NCBI GenBank assembly: GCA_036426205.1
Contig: CM071570.1
Coordinates: 3,671,908-3,735,907, forward strand
Source of the DNA: Ascaphus truei
Taxonomy: Eukaryota > Chordata > Amphibia > Anura > Ascaphidae
Length of the DNA stretch: 64,000 bases
Direction of reading: 5' to 3'
In this document: positions 1 to 9,984 of the stretch, in pieces
Position numbering within the stretch: the first letter of the stretch is position 1
How the letters are laid out: every line of letters starts with the position of its first letter
Program-made: the position numbers and the translations under genes
Notes under the pieces: generated by a model
What the model saw: only the letters and a program-made list of their open reading frames with translations
Told to the model about the DNA's origin: nothing
The model's database searches: none

Positions 1-47
<47 letters not shown>
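1..47. repeat. (TG)n microsatellite at the window edge
   Basis: The sequence is an uninterrupted TG dinucleotide run that begins at or before the first base of the window and ends at a TAGTTAG sequence. Confidence 0.97.
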
Positions 48-49
<2 letters not shown>

Positions 50-224
50 TTAGATCACAGCCTTATGAAGTAAATACTGGTGACCTTTCCCACAGACATA
101 CAGTACAGTATCAGCTGTGTCACACCTTGTAAGATCGCCAAGCGAGCCGGCTTACGGTACACACATACTGTGCCTTTGTGACCAATACTTTTTTTCTTTC
201 CTTGTATAGCACGGTGTACACAGC

Positions 225-410
225 ACTGTACATACAAATTTGGCAGGCACAAGTCCCTGCCCCGTAGTGCTTGCAATCTAGGATTTTGGGGCCTGAGGCA
301 CAGGGAGATAAAGTGACTTGCTCAAGGAGCCGACACCGGGACAGGCTCCCCTGCTTCAGTCAGCGCCTTTACTCTCGGAGTCGCTCCTCCATCCTAACCC
401 CTAAACCCCC
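225..410 (+). repeat. Dispersed repeat ('GCAGGCACAAGTCCCTGCC' family), copy 1
   Basis: This stretch is clearly homologous to 59320-59500. Both contain a GCAGGCACAAGTCCCTGCC-like start, then GCCTGAGGCACAGGGAGATA, then GACTTGC and GGAGCCGACACCGGGA. Here the 3' segment ending near CGCTCCTCC is present once; in the second copy it is tandemly amplified. The family was not identified by name. It is non-coding and probably SINE- or MITE-like. Confidence 0.75.
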
Positions 411-523
411 CGGCTGTGAGGACATGTCCCTCCGCTGGCTGCATCTGCTCTCTCTGCATTCTTTGCCGTCTATAATGCCACTAGAATGGTGCACTACAAG
501 TCCCATACAGAACCGTGTATGTA

Positions 524-640
524 TTTAAGGTCTTTATTTATATAGCGCCATTAATGTACATAGCGCGTCACAGTAGTAATACACTTGACAATCCTATAAA
601 TAACAAACAACTACAAATAACAGATCATGGGAATAAGAGC
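524..640. repeat. Dispersed repeat fragment with TTTATATAGCGCC motif
   Basis: The segment TCTTTATTTATATAGCGCCATTAATGTACATAGCGC resembles the end of a common short interspersed repeat. No terminal repeats or target duplication were found, so the boundaries are approximate. Confidence 0.4.
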
Positions 641-770
641 TTCAGACATGAAAGTAAGGCCTTGGCCATGTTTGGCGCTTGCTCGCTCTCGCTTGCTGCC
701 GCTCGCTCTACCAGGAGCATTTTGCTGTCCTTACAGAGGAGACAGCAAGCGCTTGGGAGGCGGGTATCAC

Positions 771-926
771 TGTGTGTGTGTGTGTGTCACTTGGTAGCTG
801 TCAGTGTGTGTGATGTCACTGGGGCAACATGTGTGTGTGTTGTGTGTGTGTGCGCGTGCGTGAGACTGTGTGTGTGTGGTGTGTGTTGTGTGGTGTGTGT
901 GTGTGTGGTGTGTGTGGTGTGTGTAC
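771..926. repeat. (TG)n-rich low-complexity tract
   Basis: An interrupted TG-rich run. Frames through it read as Cys/Val-rich artefacts. It faces a CA-rich tract at 1010-1440, so the two could pair as an inverted repeat. Confidence 0.95.
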
Positions 927-1009
927 TATTATACTATATTTAAAATTAAAAAAACACAGACATGTGTGAGAAATCAATATTATTAACTTGGGCAACTTTG
1001 ATAAATATA

Positions 1010-1440
1010 TTCACGCACACACGCACACACACGTCGCACACCACAAAGCACACACACCAAGCACCAGCGCACACACACCCACACACACACACACGCATAC
1101 CTAACATGCATGCATACACACACAGGCACTACACATGACACACACACCGCTCATCAACAACCACAACGCAACACACAACATGCACTACACAACCACACAC
1201 ATGCCCACAATTACACGCACACAACACACACCACATGCATACACAAATGCATAAACACACACACACACACACACACACAGCAATAAGCACACACAGGCAA
1301 CCCACAACATGGCAACCCACACAACACAAACACCACAAAACGCACGCACGCACAAGCACGAACGCACATGGCACAAACAACACAAACACCCAAGCCAAAC
1401 AAACACATACACAAGGACACACACACCAAACAACAAACAC
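1010..1440. repeat. (CA)n-rich low-complexity tract
   Basis: An ACAC-rich sequence with many point interruptions (ACGC, ACAT, CCAAAC), including a clean (CA)n run around 1255-1280. Translation gives Thr/His-rich nonsense. Confidence 0.95.
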
Positions 1441-1466
1441 AGGAGAAATGATCGGGACAGAAGGGG

Positions 1467-1695
<229 letters not shown>

Positions 1696-1977
1696 CCGTC
1701 AGGGGCGGGCGGGAGGGGCGCGTCACTTGCCGGGGGCGGGCCAGTGACGTCACGGAGCTGGTTCGCCCTCATTGGGCGAACCGCCTCACGTGACCGCCTG
1801 TCTCGCCGGCAAGCGGGGGAATTTTAAATTCCCCTAAGACCTGCGCTTCCGCAAGCGCGCGGAAGCGCAGGTGAGCCCCTACTAAAGCCGCTCTAATTGC
1901 GGCTGTAGGGGCTCAGTGCTGAGCGGGAGCGCACGTCAGCACGCTTCCGCAAGCACGCAGGGAACATGTCCGGGGCC
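1696..1977 (+). mobile_element. Harbinger-like GC-rich MITE, 3' part (copy 1)
   Basis: This copy is homologous to the better-defined element at 33406-33738. Both have GACGTCACGGAGCTGGTTCG followed by a hairpin (GGTTCGCC-CTCATT-GGGCGAACC), a CACGTGAC box, and a palindromic CTTCCGC-rich segment. Both end in GGCC followed by TAA (1978-1980), consistent with a 3-bp TWA TSD. The 5' end is not recognisable; the minisatellite and poly-C occupy its place. Confidence 0.7.
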
Positions 1978-1995
1978 TAACATTGCGGAAGAGGA

Positions 1996-2330
1996 GTCCC
2001 TGTTCCGAAGAGCTTACAATCTAATTGGTAGGAAGAACGTACAGAGATAGCAGGAGGGCGTTCTGGTAGTAAGTGCTTCTGCAGAAGGCCAAGCTTTATG
2101 AATCAGGTGTATAGTATTAGCCACGGTGCTACTCATATGCGCCTTTAAGCAAGTGTGCCGTAAGGTGGGTCTTAAAGGTGGAGAGGGTGCTAGTCGAGTA
2201 TTGAGGGGACCATAAGAAGGCATGTAGATAACCCAGGGGTGCAGGAACTGGTCTGTGTGTGGGGGGCTGTACCTACAAAATACATTACCATAATGACTTA
2301 TGACAACATGACTAGTCATATCTCAGGAGC
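1996..2330. repeat. Dispersed repeat with GAGCTTACAATCTAAT motif
   Basis: TCCCTGTTCCGAAGAGCTTAC and the following 300 bp match the arrangement at 18057-18310 (TCCCTGCCCTGAAGAACTTAC, ACAGAGATAG, GTGGGTCTT), so this is a second copy of one family. Superfamily unknown. Confidence 0.65.
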
Positions 2331-3247
2331 TTCCCCCCTCCAAAAAAAGAGAGGAGACTGCAGCCTCAATCAACATCTTCAAAGTGTGTATTTAAAAAAG
2401 ACGTGATATGAGATAAAATTCCATAGGTGTTGGACTTTGGATTGCAAGACCCTCAAAAACAGAGACCGAGTAATATACCGTAATGAAACTGTGCTAGCAT
2501 GAAGCAGCAAGGGATGGGTTAAAGATTGAATGCAGACACAGGTTAGTTTGAAGAAGATCTGCGATATATCTTAGCAAGATCCAGGCAAATACAGATGCAG
2601 GCAGGAAGTGGGCAAAGTCTATAGACAATTGACCTTCCCTGAAGATTCAGAACTTCTGCAAACATGGTTACCTGACTAACCTAAAACTGCTCAACACATC
2701 AAAGACCGTCCGTCCCCATACACTAAGCCTCAGAAAGGAGATAACAGGAAAGTGCTGACAAGATACATACAGTCAGGGCGGGGGAGCATGAAATATACAG
2801 GAGTAAGACCGACGTAAGAATGGGATAGGGATACGGGTTTCTTCAGGTATATATACTGTACCAATGATCAAGGAGATAATTTTGTCTTGACATGGTGTTT
2901 GCTCTGCGTCCTCAGAGGCAACACTGTGCTGTTATTCTAATTGTGTGCTGTGCGATTAGACAATATTTACTTTGAGACACGTCTCCGTGTTAAACTGGCC
3001 TTCCAGGGCTGGTACTTTTTCCCCGGGGGTGAAGCACATTTCTAGTTGCGACCCCGCTCATGTTATAAAGCGATTTGTGGCGTCACCTATAGCAGAAAGT
3101 GTCTTTATGAAATGTTCTCTCTGTATACCCCTCTTACACGTTATCGTTGGGGTACTCGTTCACAACCTGACCCTCCATCACTGCGGTTAATAGTGAAGTG
3201 GCCGGTGAATGCCTGGAGGAATGTAATTACCCATCACAGCAAGAGGT
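2331..3247. other. Unassigned non-coding stretch
   Basis: No gene, long open frame or terminal repeat was recognised. Short frames near 2972-3330 lack any family resemblance. Confidence 0.5.
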
Positions 3248-3250
3248 TTA

Positions 3251-3585
3251 GGCCGAGTTCAGGGTGGCCGCTACGCGACGTGCGCGTCCGTCACAATTTC
3301 GGGTTGTTCGGTGGCGATTTTTCAAACTGAAAACCCCATCGGCGGCAAAAGACAGCGTTGACACTGCTACATTTTGCCGCCACAACCCAAAATTATATTT
3401 CGGGCTACAGTCGAGTCACGTGAGCTGGTTCAGCGAACCAGCTCCGTGACACGTTCGCCACGCTCCGGCCCCCAAACGCCGCAAGCCAACTCCTGCAGCT
3501 AAGTTACAGATCGCTGAGCTGGAGGAGCACGCGGTGGAGGCGCGCCCGGAAGCTCGCGGCCGTAGCATACACCCTTAACTCAGCC
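3251..3585. mobile_element. Harbinger-like MITE (copy 2) with TTA target duplication
   Basis: The element begins GGCCGAGTTCAGGGTG and ends with the reverse complement of GGCTGAGTTAAGGGTG. It is flanked by TTA at 3248-3250 and 3586-3588, the 3-bp TSD expected for PIF/Harbinger. The middle holds a hairpin, GAGCTGGTTC-AGC-GAACCAGCTC, beside CACGTGA. It is non-coding and so non-autonomous. Confidence 0.75.
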
Positions 3586-3588
3586 TTA

Positions 3589-3954
3589 GACTACGTCACG
3601 GCAGGGCAAAGTCTATATACGAGACAGAATCACAGGTTAGGGAGATTAAACAAATAGTTATTAAATAGGGGAAAGGTTGTGAAGTGCTGTAAAACAAAGC
3701 TCATGTTAGTTACGCAGAAAACACAATTGAAAGGTTTACGCCAAGTTACAGCTAAAAATCAAACAAGTTGTCTACAGCACCTGCCAAACTTTCACAATGC
3801 AAGCACTGAACCCCCAAACTACCCACGCTTCTCCCTACAGGAAAGTGCAGAGCTCAGAGTAAAAATAAGAACCAACCTGTCATTCATTGTGTAACAATCC
3901 TTTTCAAATACAACATCTAGATAATCTTTATAATGGGAGAAAAGAAAAATACCT
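3589..3954. other. Unassigned non-coding stretch
   Basis: No recognised gene or repeat boundary; the small open frame at 3679-3894 has no family features. Confidence 0.5.
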
Positions 3955-5325
3955 GCTGTGTTGGATCACTATTTTCCACAATTGTTTAAATACTTTGTGG
4001 TGACAGTAACCCCCATTTCCAGAAGGAAACCCTTTGTGCGCTGGAGGGGCCGCGAGTGCCACGGCCCCCTCCGATCACGTGGCCGCTCAGACACCGATGA
4101 CGGTGGGCGGGAGATGGGCGCCTCCTCCGCTCCCCCAGTTCAGATGGCTTCCGGTGCTGGAAAACGGGGCGCAAAACGGCTAATACAGACATTTTTTATA
4201 TTTGAAAGTATTTTTTTTTTAAATATATTTAAAATGTTGCAGGTTACCGTCGACGGCAACACGTGACGAAACGCGTAGAGTGGGAGCCTCATCCAGAGCG
4301 GAGCATACAGCAGAGAAGTTGCAGGAAGATCCAGCCCTTACCGAGCGGCGAAACCGTAAGTGACGTCAGACGCCAGTGGGAACAGTGAAACAGCTGACCG
4401 GAGGCTGAGGCGGAGGAGTGGGGAACGCTGCGAGACGTTTCTTTCACTCAATATTGGGGCACTTCATCCTGAGGACCTGATCCACTCTGATGAAACCTGA
4501 TCCACTCTGATGAAAACTGCACCACCCATCTGCCACTGACTGAGTCAACCCTGCCTATTTGACTCTTACATCTTGTAAGTTGTCAATTCATTAGAGCCAA
4601 GTCATTTGGAGGCTTTAATTTCCACGTTGCCATTCTGCTGCACTTAAATGTTTTTTTGTTTCTCCCCCATGCTCCCCTTGGATTTTGTGTGTTTTGCTGT
4701 TACTATGGGGGAAGAGTGAAGACTACCCCTTCCAGTGGGTTCCAGAGCAGGGGGTGAAACTGTATTTACTTATTACTATCACTTTCTCACTTATTTAAGT
4801 TTTCAATTAGTCACTTATTAACAGTGTCCACTTTTTATTTGTTTGCGCCTGTGTTCACTTTACCACTATACAATTGGACTTCGGAGTTCAAAGCAGTGAG
4901 AGGATTCCCAGAGGTGGGAATAGCATTTGGTCAGCGGGGAAAGGCGGGAGTACTAGGTCCGGAGATCAATGGCAGTCGTCCAGGCTAATATGAAATAAAA
5001 GAAAGGAGACACAATAGTATAATTGTGTGTGTGATCGGTATAGATAAAGGTGGTAATGCACTCACATTTAGAGTAGGAGGATCCAATGCGCACTCACATC
5101 CAGATATGAAATAAAAGAAAGGAGGAGAAAATCCTCTCCTTTCTTTTATTTCATATTATCTGGATGTGAGTGCGCATTGGATCCTCCTACTCTACGCCAT
5201 CCCCAGTGGTTGAAGAACCCACTTATTACCCTCTGCTGCACCCATCAACTTCTGCTACACTTTATTCGGGACTATAAGTATCCTTATTTATATTCACAGT
5301 ATTTTTTGCGCTCGTTTTCTTTTTT
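3955..5325 (+). mobile_element. Penelope-like flanking sequence (remnant)
   Basis: The piece CGTGACGAAACGCGTAGAG at 4262-4280 is like the 3' half of Penelope-type hammerhead motifs seen elsewhere here (51322, 56680), although the CTGANGA half is missing. The downstream sequence (tandem CTGATCCACTCTGATGAAA, TGAAATAAAAGAAAGGAG, CACTCACAT) also resembles Penelope flanks. There is no protein frame. The call rests on motif resemblance only. Confidence 0.4.
5070..5193. repeat. Near-perfect 60-bp inverted repeat (hairpin)
   Basis: The left arm (5070-5130) and right arm (5131-5193) are reverse complements apart from a 3-base indel and a few arm-tip mismatches. Arm landmarks are AGGAGGATCCAATGCGCACT and TGAAATAAAAGAAAGGAG. 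A further direct copy of the TGAAATAAAAGAAAGGAG segment lies at 4989-5006. Almost no spacer separates the arms. Confidence 0.9.
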
Positions 5326-5329
5326 ACCC

Positions 5330-6081
5330 AGTCCTCCGGGATGCCACTTGTCTGCCAGACCTGGTGGAGCCTTTCCCAGCAGGTGGCATTGAGATAGCCA
5401 GGGAGAGAGGTGGCAGGCTTGCGCACGTCCCTTAGCCATTTCAGATTTCCCGCTGACCCGGCTTTTCTCTGGTTGGTTGCTTGGAATTTTCCCACGTGTT
5501 GATTGGTTACTGAGTTTTGTGAATGAAACTCAGAATATTATAAGGATCTGTGAGACAATCAGATTGTAGTTCTCCGGTAGTAAGAGCGCAGACGGGCTTT
5601 TCAAAGTTGCTTCTGCGTGAATAGCAGAGCAACCGGCTTCGATTTCAAGCCAGAAAAGCCTGCCTGCCATTGACGAAGTCCAGCATTCTGCGGCCAAGTT
5701 CTCAGAAACGACTCTAGCGGACACAGCTGGGATTTTATGCCGATTTGAGTTCCAGGAGATTTGGAGTAACTCTCAGTCAGGAGGGACCAAGTTCTCAGAA
5801 GAGAACATAGCGGTGGAACTTCACGCCGATTTGGGCTCCAGAAGATTCCGGGCTGGGCTAAGTCCCGGTCAGAGTAAAACTCTTATTTATGGTTCCCTGC
5901 ACCTAGGAAAGTCTAATTTCAACCCCAGTCCCAAAGCAAATGTGTAATTTTTTGTCTGTATTTTGTGTATCATTGTGTGTAAGCGAATTTGTGCGAATAA
6001 ACTACAATTTATTTCATTACCTTGTTTTGCTCAATGTATGATCCTGGTAAAAAGGTGTAAATAACCTGGTCTCCTGTGACA
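5330..6081 (+). mobile_element. Ty3/Gypsy LTR, 3' part (family A)
   Basis: The 3' end (TTGTTTTGCTCAATG, then GATCC, then AAAAAGGTGTAA, then CTCCTGTGACA) matches the end of the solo LTR at 26191-27806. Upstream blocks such as CAAGTTCTCAG and GGCTAAGTCCCGGTCA recur at 37500-37680. The 5' half is absent, so this is a truncated solo LTR. Confidence 0.7.
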
Positions 6082-6879
6082 GGAAGAGTTGCAGAACTGT
6101 TGGAGACATGTGAATGCGCTCACAAGTTATCTTTTTATCTCTTACATGCCTTTACAATTGAGCAGAAATGGTTACCGAGAACTAATTCCCAGGCGGCTTT
6201 CGCCCGTAATGCGATAGATATTCACACCCTGCTTGTGCCTTCCTGAAGCTGCTTGCCCAGACTTGATTTCGGAAATTTGTAAGCACTCAGTTAATGAGAC
6301 AGGATTTTTTTTGGTTCCACGGTTGGGATTAAAGCATGAAAGGGAACATTTCTGTAATCCCATCAAAGTAATCCTATGCCTAGTGGAGACTTCTTGGGTA
6401 AAAAGAAATACTTTCCTGCCAGGGATGCAAATCCCTCACAAGACTAAAAGCAAGCCAATGGCAGGTATATGTTTAACCCTTTCCCTCACAGAAACCAAGA
6501 GGCCCAGCCATTCTTCCGGTTTCCCAATCTTGTGATCACTGCAGAGAACGTCATTAGGGCAGCCGAAGTGTTATGGGCGATTACAGAATTGTTTGTATGA
6601 CAAATTTCGTAGACAGGGATCATCGGAAGGGTAGGTAGTTGTTTTTAACAACCTTAACATCAGTCTCTTATCTGGCAACTGAGGACATGCTTGTTACAAA
6701 TAAAAAGTAAAAATGCATACCATATCCTTCCTCTAAAAGGGATCACAAACACGGAACATTTGGGGCAATTCGCCCTTTATCGAGCGTGATTACTTCGGTT
6801 TAAAAACGGGCGTCTTGCCTGCGAAGTACACACACACACACACACAGTTCCTTTTTTTTGTGTGAATATAATATATTTA
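6082..6879. other. Unassigned non-coding stretch with a short (CA)n
   Basis: No gene was recognised. A (CA)n microsatellite occupies about 6829-6846. The 100-residue frame at 6233-6535 shows no family features. Confidence 0.5.
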
Positions 6880-7096
6880 TATAGCTCAACCCCGTTATAA
6901 CGCGATCCGTTACAACGAGAATCCGCTTATAACGCGATGCAAGCGTGGCTCCCAATTTTCGTATTTATGAATATTTTACAACACGATTATTGGCGTCTTA
7001 AATACTTTATTGTACAATGCATACAATTGTACATTATTTCTAATGCGATGTGATTGTTTGGACCCCAAGCACAGTGTTATAAGGGGGCGAGCTGTA
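6880..7096. mobile_element. TA-type MITE (mariner/Tc1-like)
   Basis: The ends are imperfect inverted repeats, TATAGCTCAACCCCGTTATAA and (reverse complement of the 3' end) TATACAGCTCGCCCCCTTATAA, flanked by TA. About 217 bp, non-coding. GCATTATAACG-type motifs at 20882 and 61718 suggest relatives elsewhere in the window. Confidence 0.7.
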
Positions 7097-7473
7097 TATA
7101 TGAATAAATATTGTTTATTTTTAAAACCTTGGTGTTTATGCGATTCCTGTGTCTGGTGGTGACCAGCCTCTCCCCGCCTGAACCCGGTACGGTTTTCTCT
7201 TTAAGCGTTTTCAATGTACAATTAATAGCGTGCCGTCCACTAGCTACAAGTCTTTTTTTTTCTTATACCAAACGATGGAGGGTGTGATGGAAGATAATGG
7301 AGCATTTTCTAACTGATCTGAAACAGCTTAAGAAAAAGAAATAAAAATTTAGGAATATCAAACACCGTTTTAGCCCATTAAACCTATGGCTGCCATTAAC
7401 TCACTTGAGACCAAAATAGGATTATACAGTCACATACCGGGTCGACACTTCCCTCAAACTCCTAAATACATTT
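7097..7473. other. Unassigned non-coding stretch
   Basis: Ordinary AT-rich sequence up to the L1 target site; nothing recognised. Confidence 0.5.
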
Positions 7474-7738
7474 AAAAACTGCATATACTGGGGATGCGCA
7501 TGCGCGGCTGGCTGGTGATGGACGCTTAGTCACTCAGCTCCACCAACCCCGGCATATTAACAAAAATATTTGAGACTAAAACCACCACAGAATAAAAAAA
7601 TCGGACAGTACAGACTCGTAAATACACCCCGGTGAGCACATCAACCCAAACCCCGATGCAACGACGAGGCAGAAAGTCCGACGCAAGTCGGATGTCAGGG
7701 CGCTACTTCCCCGGACAAAGCAAGGTGGGGCCCGCGAG

Positions 7739-8508
7739 ATGTCGGCGGTTTCGGACTCCGACTCTGCCCAGGATGCCGAGGGTCAAGAGCGACAGCTGCA
7801 CAGTCAAAGCTCATTAAAAAAAAGAAATTTCCAGACTCCTAGTGGACTTGAAGTCGTTTTTTTAGGGGGGAAATGGAGGGGCTCCGGCATGACCTGATGC
7901 AAATTGGGGCCAGAACTAATGACTTAGAGGAACGCATGAGGTGAGCGCGCAACCCAGGAGGAAACAAATCCCGTGTACATCCCTAGAGCAGCGGGTGGCA
8001 GAACTGAGGCCCGACAGGAGGATGGAGAAAATAGGGACAGGGGAATAACTTACGTATAAGGGGATCCCGGAGGAGATCCCTGGACCGGGGCTCTGCTGAC
8101 AACGCTGGATGGCTTCCATCCTGCGGATAAGACAGAAGCTGACCTAAGGATGGACAGGTGTCATAGAGCCCTGCGTTCCACCACTGGCTTCAAATCCCCC
8201 CAGAGATGTGATTCTTCTCCCTCCACTACTTCTCCATAAAGGAGGAGGTGGGTAAGATAGCTCGGGCAACCCCCCACATCACCTTTGAAGGGATCACCCT
8301 TACTGTATACCAAGACCTGTCCCCCCTTACGCTGGCTCGGAGAAGAGCGGTGGGCCACGTCACGCGGGCTCTAAGGGACAATGACATCAGGTACCGCTGG
8401 GCTTTCCCCTTTGCACTAGTGGCCCACAAAAAATGGCAGACCCCATGTCCTCAAACATCCGTCGGAGGGAGCAGCCTTCCTGAAAAAGATGGGGGTGCAG
8501 GAAATATA
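7739..8508 (+). pseudogene. L1 ORF1 (RNA-binding protein) remnant
   Basis: An ATG at 7739 opens a frame starting MSAVSDSDSAQDAEG. After several frameshifts, an ORF1p-like middle (LRIRG near 8060) and a clear C-terminal domain appear: ITFEGITLTVYQDLSPLTLA and then RRAVGHVTRALRDNDIRYRW at about 8275-8400, the usual L1 ORF1p signature. The frame shifts again near 8430, and a natural end (KKMGVQEI then TAG) falls near 8508. In living L1 elements this protein forms trimers that coat the RNA. The longer frame continuing to 9228 is fortuitous GC-rich read-through. Confidence 0.8.
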
Positions 8509-9984
8509 GCTGCCTCCTCGGAGGGGTCCCAGCAAGGCCCTAACGCGGACTCCCCAGCCAAGAAGGCAAGGTTCTCTTCCCCGAAGGAAAGGGCTCCAGC
8601 AGAAAAGATGGGGCGGGAAAAGCCCTTAACGCACAGAAGGGATCACAGAATGAACTGTTCTGGTTGCGCTTGTTGCGCCTCTGTTTTACCTCCCACTAAG
8701 TTAACGTCCCCTAAGTTGCCCAACGCCTCCCGGGAGAAATCCCACAGGAGGGGGTGCCCAAAGTCAGGAGGCCCCAAATGCGACCGTCAAGTTCAGCGAG
8801 CACACACTGATCGGAAGGACCCAAGATGCGCTCCCTTACTGGAGGACGGGAAGGCAAGAAGACGCGCGAAACCCTCCATGGCGGAGCACTCTTGGCGGGA
8901 AGGAATGCTCCGGCGGTGGGACCCGCCCAGGGAGCTGCCCACGACCAGCCCTCGCCCCTCAGCAAGCCCGCCTCCAATAGGAGGACACGCCCGGAGCGGT
9001 GACGTCAGGGCAGAGGATCTCGCAGAGCGGCAGCACGGAAGGCATCGTGCGCCGGAGGAGAGGCGCTGTGACGTCAGGAGGTCGGCGACGATCCGACGAT
9101 GCGGAGCTCCTCGGCGGAGGCACGCAAGATCCGCCGCCGGGGAGCAGCCCCAACTCAGGGACTTGCGCAAAAGGGGACCCTGGCTAGGGTCGGGGCAAGC
9201 ATGCAGACAGGGGGCAGAAGCCTCATAGTACACAGGTCCCTGGAGGGTAATTGGCCCCGCGAGGACAGGGACCTGGGGGGCCAAGTGAGACGTTCCTAAA
9301 GTACAGAGGGGGCAGAGTAGACTCGGAAGGGGGCTAAACCTTAGGAGACAAAGTAGCTGAGAGCGGGGGGAAAGTAGTTTAGCGAAGAGGGAGCTCAAGT
9401 TGAAAGTAGGGGTGGGAAAATAAGAATTAAAATAATAAAAAAAAAGGGGGGGGGGGGGGGAAACATAATAAAAAAATAAAAAAAATATATAATAATAAAT
9501 AAAAAATAAAAATAAAAAAAACTGTACAATCATTCAACTGTTTAGAGACTGGAGGTTAGGTTTTAGTTAAGCATAACTGCCGGCGGGAGGGGGGGGTGTC
9601 CACCACTCCGCCTGCAGGTATGTGCATCCACTCCAGGAGATGGGGTAAGACCCACCACTTCCTGGCAAGACCCGGCTGCCCGTGGCTGGTTACAGCCACG
9701 GTGGGGGAAACCAGAGGGAGGAGGGCCAGAAAAAAAAGATCACAGCCGGCACTAACCCAAGGTCTGTTAGGACCAATACGGTTCCTGTTATCTGTATCTG
9801 TATGTGTGTTGTTTATCTGTTTCTTCTTCCCTCATGTTTCTCCTCCTGCCCCCTCCCCACCCCATCAGGCGTTATAACGGATCCCATTCGGAAAGCACAA
9901 ACACAACGGTTCGCAAGCCCATCAGGACTGGGTAAGAGTAATTGCACCTATACACTCTATCTGCTCACACACTGGCCTCCATAT

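Noticed and set aside
515..943. Cys/Val-rich 142-residue frame
   Set aside because: It is produced by the TG-rich tract; there is no domain and no gene context.
4262..4280. Full hammerhead motif in the Penelope-like flank
   Set aside because: Only the GAAACGCGTAG half is present; no CUGANGA box or stem II precedes it.
8248..9228. 326-residue open frame
   Set aside because: Only the first 60 or so residues are protein-like (the L1 ORF1p C-terminus). The rest is frameshifted GC-rich spacer.
8793..9533. 246-residue minus-strand frame
   Set aside because: It lies antisense to the L1 spacer and contains phenylalanine/tyrosine runs from the A/T tract.
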